From Heracleum sosnowskyi (Eukaryota > Streptophyta > Magnoliopsida > Apiales > Apiaceae), in contig CM061243.1 of assembly GCA_030848705.1 (NCBI GenBank), forward strand, positions 116,150,674 through 116,214,673: 64,000 bases of DNA, read 5' to 3'. The position numbers and the translations under genes are program-made. This document shows positions 56,781 to 64,000 of the stretch, one piece after another (the first letter of the stretch is position 1; each line of letters starts with the position of its first letter). The notes beneath the pieces are model-generated. The model saw only the letters and a list, made by a program, of their open reading frames with translations, was not told where the DNA came from and searched no databases.

Positions 56781-57934
56781 ATTGTAACCAAAAAATATAT
56801 TAGTCTGTCTTAGTATCTGTTTAGTATAGATAACGAGGCTACTTCTGTAACATTATTCAATTTTTTTTAATTTGGATGAGCTTTATATAAGAGCATTGGT
56901 TGCATTGTAATGAAAAGAATTTAAGCTTTCACTATAGTTTCCACCACTAATATACTTTTCTATATTGTCTTGTACATATTTTTTTCAATCCATCTAACCT
57001 AAACAAACTTCTCCAGCTAGAATATTCATTGTATAATCGGAGTCTGCTATCTATACTGATAAGAGATAAGATTAAATCTGTTTACAAGCTTATATAGTTT
57101 CAGTGTCATGTAAAAAAAGTTTTTGTTTCATCGCCACCTAGTTTTTACAATCACTAGTTAATCTAACTATTTCTCTTAGTGTATCTTATGCTATTTGCCC
57201 CGGCCTCTTACTTTCTACTTAATTAATTATGATATTCCATGTAACTATGTATACAAGCCTAGTTTCATTGTCATGTAAAAAAAAGTTATTTTTTCGTTGC
57301 CACCTAATTTTTTGATCACTAGTTAATCTAACTAATTTTTTTACTATGTATCTTATGCTATTTGCCCCCAGCCTCTTACTTTCTGCTTAACTATGATATT
57401 CAATATATCTATGTATATATGTTTTGTATTGTATATATGTATCTTGTGTTGGTTTTAGAACGATCAAATGATGAGAACTGTCTTGTAAATAGTAGTAGAA
57501 CTTGTAAAATGTGTTCATTTTTATATTAATATATTGACCACTGTACAATATCATCAGATTTAAGACCATTCATCCCCTCAAGCATCTCCATTTCATGCCC
57601 TCTCTTTCACAGTCTCCCCTACATGTTTCTCCTTTCTCAACCATACACATACATAGGTGGGTGGGTGTATTTGCATATAGTTTGGTCAATTATGGAAATA
57701 GCATGTTCTATAAGACCCTTATATATTGTTATGTGTAATTCTAATTATGTAGACAATTTGTAACAATTGGTTTCCTTTGCTGTTCCACTTATAACATCTC
57801 TTTTATCTTTTTGTTGTGTTAAACCTTTGCTTTGTTGTGAAAATGTTTCCCATGTTGCACTCTATTTTGGGCATCCTTTTGTCAGATATTAATGCACAGA
57901 ATGTAGAAAATAAAAGAAGAACCTGTATATATAT
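56781..57934. other. 3' intergenic region of the F-box gene
   Basis: No gene seen. Contains the ~168-bp direct repeat at 57081-57410 and otherwise AT-rich sequence. The CACTA at 57935 begins after TATATAT. Confidence 0.4.
57081..57410. repeat. ~168-bp imperfect direct repeat
   Basis: Both copies (about 57081-57250 and 57251-57410) share TCATGTAAAAAAA, GCCACCTA, ATCACTAGTTAATCTAACTA, CTTATGCTATTTGCCCC and CCTCTTACTTTCT. They are fairly diverged, so the duplication is old. Confidence 0.85.
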
Positions 57935-58722
57935 CACTACAACAAATCTGGCCAATTATGACGGAAAAATTTACACTGAAATCGTCGCAATTGGCCCAAT
58001 TACGACGAAATATTTTCGTCATTTTTGCTCAAGTCTTAAGTTCGGATTTTCGTCACAAATATACATTTCGTCTTAAGTTACAATTTTCGTCACAAGTATG
58101 AATTTCGTCTTAAGTTCGCGTTTTCATCACAAGTATAAATTTCGTCTTAAGTTCGGATTTTCGTCACAAGTGTAAATTTCGTCTTAAGTTCCAATGTTCG
58201 TCATAAGTTCAAAAGTGGGGCCCATTTTTACAACAAAATAATAAATTTATTTCCGACGGAAAAAAGTGTCGAAAGTTTATAACTTAAGACGATTTTTCTG
58301 TCATAAGTTAATATTTGAAAAAAAAAGGAATGAACGCTCGTCGCAAGTTACCCAGAAATTCGTCATAAGTTGTACTGCCCAGAAATAGCATTCTGCTGTT
58401 TTTTCAATTTCCAGCCATTTTCGGCTTCCAAATTAAATCCCAGTCTACATACAATCCAACGCCAAACAATCTACATGCAGATTAGACAGTCATAGTTATA
58501 AAACCAAACAGAAACATGAATACCGCCATTGTGCCACAACATACTGTCAAACATTAAAACTACATTGGTACTAGTTCTTGGCTAAAAAGTTGAGGAGTAC
58601 ATTTAAAATGATTGACAGCATATGTTCTCGTCTTTTAAGAAGCTACCTCGTATTCACATGAATTAGTACAACAGACGATAATTAGCCATTTTCTACATCA
58701 GGTTCCCCAGCTTTCACTGGCA

Positions 58723-58981
58723 TCATGCTGAAGGGACAAGAATTATAGAATGAAGACTTATTCCACTCCCTTTAACATACAGGTTCTGACCCTTTGCTGT
58801 GCTAGCTTTGCTCACAAGATTGGAGTCCAGAAACAGAACAATAACTATGATGTCACCATGGAAATGGCGGCGTACTCCACGGTCAATCTTTTTCAAATCT
58901 AAATATCTCATCTCCCTCTTCTTTGCTGCTTCATTCTTTGCTGCTTCATGCATCAGTTTTTACTAATCTCTTGGCACTTCC
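58723..58981 (-). pseudogene. Captured last exon of a PP2C (clade D-type) protein phosphatase
   Basis: After an acceptor (TTAATGCAG/GGAAG) the minus strand reads GSAKRLVKT, then after a frame slip EAAKKREMRYLDLKKIDRGV, RRHFHGDIIVIVLFLDSNLV and SKASTAKGQ...GSGISLHS. This is the C-terminal end of plant PP2C phosphatases, with the metal-site Asp in HFH.DI. The family opposes kinase signalling, for example at the plasma membrane proton pump. A 12-bp repeat (GAAGCAGCAAAG) and the frame slip show it is decayed. The catalytic core is absent. Confidence 0.82.
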
Positions 58982-59938
58982 CTGCATTAAAGTAACAGAA
59001 TCGTAGTTAGTCCCACCAATTTCTCATCCATTCTTCATGTTGAATGTATACATGCGTAAGTAGCACTGAATGCTAAACACGATTTCTCAAATTATATTTG
59101 CACTGAACTGAATAAAATTGATGACAACCTTTAAGTTGGAAACATTACAGTAGTAAGTTACCCATATGAGTTGGAAACAATAATTTACCGACATGAGTTG
59201 TCACTGATCTAAACTTTATGATTAAGAACATACAACAGCAAATCAAAACAATTTTATACTTGGGAAAAAGGAAAAAGGTTTAAGATATTGTCTTACTGTC
59301 TGTTACTGTTTAAACCGACTTTAATGTATAGAGCACTCCAGCCACAACCTAGTTTATAAAATAATTTTCTAAATTAATGAACAGGACACTCAACCAGAAA
59401 ATTAAAACACTACTGCACAGATCATACTAAAACATTTTTAATAAATTGAAAAATAATCTTTTGAATATGAAACTTTCCAGATATCATAATAAAAACCAAG
59501 GCAATCTACCATAAAAATTTCATCTCAGAATCTCTTTATTAACCCTAAAAACGAAATGCATCTTTCTTGAGTAGTAGCCCAGAAAATTCTGTTGTGCACT
59601 ACCTTTACTAAAATGTTAATAACTCTTTACTCATTTACTCAAACAACTAGAAACTTTCGCGTAAATCAACTAGAACCCGTATATAACATTTTTCTTTAAG
59701 AAGCAACTACCAAAAAGGCCTTTAACTGCTCCAGATTCACTGTCCAAAAACAGGGCAGTAGGGTAGTTACCTAGGAAATTGCTGAGTTTTCTGCACCTCT
59801 AAACTTTTGTAAGATGTGCATACACAGAGCTGGTACAACCGAAAGGTTACAGGGAACTGGTACAAAAACAACTAAGATGTGCTTGATGCGTACATGTCAG
59901 TATGCCACCCTATTATGTGACTTAGATTAGATTCTCAC

Positions 59939-60041
59939 CATATTGGATGATGATCTTCCTGCAGATGCATTCTTGAGAGAACCCATACGATAACATTTCT
60001 CATCATTCCATATGCAGCACCAAATCCATCTCCAAGAAGTC
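59939..60041 (-). pseudogene. Possible captured exon, unidentified
   Basis: A 103-bp minus-strand stretch, richer in GC than its surroundings, stands between TGTCAG (acceptor) and ATG/GTGAGAATC (donor). Two frames are open; one includes CYRMGSLKNASAGRSSSN. I do not recognise the gene. It could be chance. Confidence 0.3.
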
Positions 60042-61124
60042 CTGACATCCATACATGATTAAGTGTTGACTGTAGTTTAATCCATACCATGATATCTAAG
60101 TTACATTTAAAAAAGTAAAAAACACTAATGTCTTGTTCCTAAATTGAACCCATTAATTTATATTGAAGAGGACATTCTAAAATGAAGCTTACATGTAGAT
60201 ATACATATATTAGTTAATCACATTCAAAGAAAATAAAAAACAAACAGCTTACATGTATCCATTTGAATATATGGTATGATCTTCAAAACAATGGTAGATT
60301 AGTCATACTTAGTGCTTGCAAATAAGTTCTGTAAAACAAGCCATAAACATAAATGATAAGAAGAACCCAGTTAAAAGTTAAAAATAGGGAAAACTAGCAA
60401 GTGAAGAAAAAAGGCCAAACTAGCAAGTAAAGAATCCAATTAAAAACCCTAGCTAAAATTAAAAACCCTGCAAGTTAGAAAGAACCAATTGAAAATCCGA
60501 AACTTAAATACTCACAGATTGATTTGAGATTTGTTCAATATGAATGCCGAGTGGTTGTTGAAGACTCCAAAATGGCTCGACACCTCAAATTGCTCATATT
60601 AAAGCTGGGAATAGCTCAGAGTGTTCGATGAATTTGGAACATACAATCATAGAGAATGCTCGATGCACCGTTTAGAAGAGAAGATATCAAACAAAATATA
60701 TATTACTCGCACATACTTAACTACACACATACACAGAGACAAAACGAAAACAAAAGTGAAAATAGCTTACCCACTTACTAAATCAATTCGAGATGAACTC
60801 AAACAAAACAAAATGAAAACTCCAATACACAAATGAAAGCCCTAATTTATCTAGAATTGTGAGCTCTAATTTAATCCCCGAACCGAAAGACCCAATTGAA
60901 GCCCTAAGAAAAAATCAAAAACAAAAGCAATTAATTAAAGATTGAACAAGAGCAATTAAGCAATGAAAATGCAGAAGAATATAAGAGAGTTATTTACCAA
61001 TTAATTGGAGAAGTGAAGCCCCAATTATCACCTACAAAATCAAAAACAAATTAGATAAGGGAAGGACAGTTATTAGAGAAGTGAAGTGAAGACAATAGAG
61101 AAAAGAAGAGAGAGTTATTTGATG

Positions 61125-61210
61125 AGAGAGAGAGAGAGAGACGAGATCTTCAATTTGACAGAGAGAGGGACAGAGAGTGAAGTGAGCTTGAGGGGGGGGG
61201 GGGGGGGGCG
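61125..61210. repeat. GA-repeat and a run of about 18 G
   Basis: (GA)n at 61125-61140 and a homopolymer G run at about 61191-61208, interrupted by C. G-rich GGGGGG blocks go on to 61270. A comparable GA-rich tract lies at the same relative place in the other CACTA (13318-13390). Confidence 0.8.
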
Positions 61211-61539
61211 TTGTCTGAGCGAGATGGGGGGGGGTCCTTGTAATTTTCGTTAAGGGGGAAAGGGGGGGCTTGTAATTTTCGTTAAGGGGAAAGAAGGTTT
61301 CTAAATTTTCGTTTGGGGAAAAAGTGTCACCTTCTTTTCTTGACAATAATTTTTTTTAAAAAAATTGTAACTTAAAATAAAATAAATATTTTACATAATT
61401 TAATATATTTTATATTACTGAATAAATAACATAGTAAGTTTTGTAACAAAAAAATGTATAACTTAAAATTAAATAAAATCATACATTTTTAAATATCTTA
61501 CATAATTTAACTTTTTAATTTTTGATTATTTTTTCCCAA

Positions 61540-62960
61540 CACTAAAATGAGTTACGATTAAAATCCGTATGGTTGGATCGTCTAAGAAATTATTTTAAAA
61601 ATTTATTCAGTGAATCTGACTTGCGTCCCGTTCACGGAAGTAGTACTGTTCCAACATTTTCTGAAACGATGTAGCACAGCCGGTTCTTTTAATTTTTTAA
61701 TAATTTTTTCCCAACACTAGAATGAGTACCGATTAACATCCGTACGGTTGGATCGTCGAAGAAATCAATTAAAAAAATTATTCAATGAATCTGACACATG
61801 TTCCGTTCCCGGAAGCAGTACTATTCCAACGTTTCTGTAAAGATGCGGCATAACCGGACTTTTATATTTTTTGATTATTTTTCCCAACACTAGAATGAGA
61901 ACCGATTAACATCCGTACGGTTGGATCGTTAAATAAATCAATTAAAAAATTATTCGGATTTAGGGTTCGTGTTTAGGGTTTAGGGTTTAGGGTTAACAAT
62001 TAGAAAAATTAGTGGGGCCCACTTTTTCTGTGGGTTCCACCTTTTTTAATATTATTTTTTAATTAAAAATTAATTATTAGTATGAGAAATATTTTTAAAA
62101 AAATCAAAACACCAATCTGGAACTAAACACTAGTTAGAAGTAATAGTCAAATCACTAGTTGACTACTATAATCTCGAAACAAATAAATTTATTTTTTTAT
62201 AAATATTTTTGGAATATCACTCAAATATATTAATCTTAACATCCATATGGTTGGATCATCAGTAAATAATTTTAAAAAAAGCAAAATACAAATATGGGAC
62301 TAAACACTTATTATAAGTACTAGTCAAATAACTAGTGACTATTATCATCTCAAACCAAATAAATTTATTTTTTCCTAATATTTTTGGAATATCGCTCAAA
62401 CATATAAATATTGATATCCACACGGTTAGATCTTCGGGAAATATTTTTAAAAAAATCAAAAAAACAATCTGAGGCTAAACACTAGTTACAAGTAATAGTC
62501 AAATCAATAGTTGACTACTATAATCTCGAAACAAATAAATTCTAAATTTTCTAATATTTTTGGAATATCACTCAAACATATATATCTTGACATCCATACG
62601 GTTGGATCGTCAGTAAATATTTTTTAAAAAATCAAAATGCTAATATGAGATTAAACACTAGTAAGAAGTACTAGTCAAATAACTAGTTACTATTATAATT
62701 TCAAACTAAATAAATTTATTTTTTTTCTAATATTTTTGGAATATCACTAAAAATATAAATCTTGATATCCATACGGTTAAAAATCTTGACATCCATACGG
62801 CTGGATTGTCGAGAAATATATACAAAAAATTGGAACTTCAATCTTGGACTAAACACTAGATAGAATAATAATCAAATCACAAGTTAACTATTATAACCTT
62901 AAACAGAATAAAGGTAATTTCTCCTGAATATTTTAAAAATATCACTCAAATATATGAATT
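61540..62960. repeat. Two degenerate tandem arrays inside the CACTA element
   Basis: Between 61540 and 61950 about three ~165-bp units share ATCCGTACGGTTGGATCGTC and GAATCTGAC...GTTCC. From 62100 to 62960 about five ~175-bp units share TAAACACTAGTTA, AGTCAAATCA, TTTTTGGAATATCACTCAAA and CATCCATACGGTTGGATC. Both are old and diverged. Confidence 0.75.
61959..61994. repeat. Interstitial telomere-like repeat
   Basis: Plant telomere units TTTAGGG occur about four times in a row, with one variant (TTAGGGTTCG), in the interior of the CACTA element. Far too short to be a telomere. Confidence 0.8.
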
Positions 62961-63159
62961 AGTTGAATCGTCAAAAAAATTCAAAAAAAAAAATTGAAAC
63001 ACGAAAAACACATGTGCTAACTTATGACGGAATCCGTCATAAGTTATTGGACTCCAAAAATTTGAATTTCCCGCCTATTTTTTGGGAAATTTTTTAATGT
63101 ACCGCCAAATGTTTTTGGGAAAATTTTGAATTTACCACCCCAACAACTCTTTTATGACG

Positions 63160-63590
63160 GAAAAATCGTCGTAAATTTATTTAAAAATATTATTGCCTAG
63201 ATTAACTTACGACATAAATGTTTTTCCGTCATAATTGCCCAGATTAACTTACGACAGAAATGTTTTTCATTTGTAATTCTGTCATAAGTTCGACGCAGCC
63301 AAAAATTCCATCGTAAATTTTTCGTCGTAAATGGTCAGATTAACGACGGATTTGTAATTCCGTCATAAGTTCGGCGTGCCCAACAATTTCGTCATAAGTT
63401 TTCCGTCGTAAATGGTCACATTTACGACGGATTTGTAATTCCGTCATAAGTTCGGCGCGCCCAATAATTTCGTCATAAGTTTTTCGTCGTAAATGGTCAC
63501 ATTTACGACGGATTTGTAATTCCGTCATAAGTTTGGCGTGCCCAACGGTTCCGTCATAAGTTTTTCGTCATAATTGGCCAGATTTGTTGT
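63160..63590. repeat. Right subterminal ~90-bp tandem repeats of the CACTA element
   Basis: Units of TTTACGACGGATTTGTAATT, CCGTCATAAGTTCGGCG and CGTCGTAAATGGTCAC repeat about four times up to the right end. They are rich in short inverted pairs (CCGTCATAA / TTATGACGG). Confidence 0.82.
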
Positions 63591-63597
63591 AGTGTAT

Positions 63598-63878
63598 GTA
63601 TGTATATCTGAGAACTGGTGTTTGTGAGTAAAGCTCTTTTCTCTATTAAAATGGAAGAACTCAAACTTACAAAATGAGAACCTCCAGTACAGCTTCAGCT
63701 TGAACGTGTACAATACAAGAATTTAAAGACTGAATTACAATATAGGTGCCACTCCTACTTTAACTCCACTACTCTAATGTACTGCATGACCTCCTAATAA
63801 AATTCTACTAACTCTGACCTAGTCTAGCTCATCACTCTTTCAAACTAAATAGAGCAGATTAAATTTATTTAAAACAAA
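63598..63878 (-). other. LTR-like sequence at the right edge
   Basis: Composition and phrases such as ACTTTAACTCCACTACTC, followed by ATGACCTCCTAATAAAATTC, resemble the Copia1 LTR (ATAACTCCACTAC..., CTCCTAAATAATC). It may be a minus-strand copia LTR into which the CACTA elements inserted. I cannot find both borders. Confidence 0.35.
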
Positions 63879-64000
63879 ACTAGAACAAATCTGACCATTT
63901 ACGACATAAAACTTATGACGGAACTGCGGGGAGCGCCAAACTTATGACGGAATTACAAATACGTCGTAAATGTGACCATTTACGACGAAAAACTTACGAC
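63879..64000. mobile_element. Start of another CACTA-family element, cut by the window edge
   Basis: AACTAGAACAAATCTGACCA is two substitutions away from CACTACAACAAATCTG in its first 16 bases. It is followed by TTTACGAC, ACTTATGACGG and GGAATTACAAAT, the inverted form of the right subterminal repeats of the element ending at 63594. Confidence 0.55.

Larger units (their letters stand above)
57935..63594. mobile_element. Complete CACTA-family element carrying a PP2C exon, 5660 bp
   Basis: Left end CACTACAACAAATCTGGCCA and right end TGGCCAGATTTGTTGTAGTG are perfect inverted repeats, flanked by TAT (57932-57934 and 63595-63597). Subterminal TCGTCACAAGT and CCGTCATAAGTT motifs fill both sides. 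The ends match the NFD6/KUP elements, so all belong to one family. I find no transposase. The interior has a captured PP2C exon and, to the right, several tandem arrays. It sits about 1.2 kb downstream of the F-box gene. Confidence 0.9.

Noticed and set aside
1..64000. A novel defence or biosynthetic gene cluster
   Set aside because: Only one intact host gene is visible; the other coding sequence belongs to transposable elements or captured fragments.

Overview
This is plant nuclear DNA, almost certainly from a eudicot. It is AT-rich and gene-poor, and it is built from nested transposable elements: LINE, Ty1/copia and Ty3/gypsy-type LTR elements, Helitrons, CACTA, and Stowaway and pogo/Emigrant MITEs. 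Fragments of plant genes carry recognisable intron borders. I cannot name the species. The only intact, plausibly functional host gene I see is an intronless F-box protein gene at 55472-56716 (+).

Layout. 1-3385: a LINE on the minus strand with both ORFs broken by stops, running off the left edge. 3574-9033: a nest of Helitron modules (minus orientation) carrying a solo LTR (6756-7736) with a perfect 5-bp target duplication. 9034-13955: the left part of a pogo/Emigrant-like MITE, into which an old copia-type element ('Z') is inserted; Z holds a 3.75-kb CACTA transposon (9936-13684) that has captured pieces of a SET-domain gene and of TIR-NBS-LRR C-terminal domains. 13956-17904: a truncated copia element ('Copia1'). 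17905-20527: a CACTA-family element with captured exons of an NFD6-like gene and a HAK/KUP potassium transporter. 21372-22602: a third CACTA element. 23203-26876: a mini-Helitron, a second MITE plus Z copy, and a truncated copia element ('Copia2').

From about 26877 the same order repeats: Helitron nest, solo LTR, MITE and Z, Copia1, NFD6/KUP CACTA, third CACTA, mini-Helitron, MITE and Z, Copia2. The window therefore contains a tandem duplication of about 22.8 kb (unit 1 about 4110-26876, unit 2 about 26877-46835). In unit 2 the last nest is complete: Copia2 (44636-49396, TSD AATTC) sits inside Z (43905-52146, TSD TTGTG), which sits inside the pogo-like MITE (43377-52324, TSD TA). That gives a clear relative order of insertion. 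Unit 2 also has a recombinant tract (about 32500-33685) and a 205-bp internal duplication in Copia1.

52327-57934 is the gene island: AT-rich sequence, a CACTA-type end (54461), a Stowaway-like MITE (54780-55072), the F-box gene and its 3' flank. 57935-63594 is a complete 5.66-kb CACTA element of the same family as the NFD6/KUP one, here carrying a PP2C exon. The right edge holds LTR-like sequence and the start of another member of that CACTA family.

No CRISPR array, operon or bacterial-type system is present. The most unusual content is the repeated capture of regulatory and immunity gene fragments by CACTA elements with no visible transposase, and the recent large tandem duplication with its later rearrangements.
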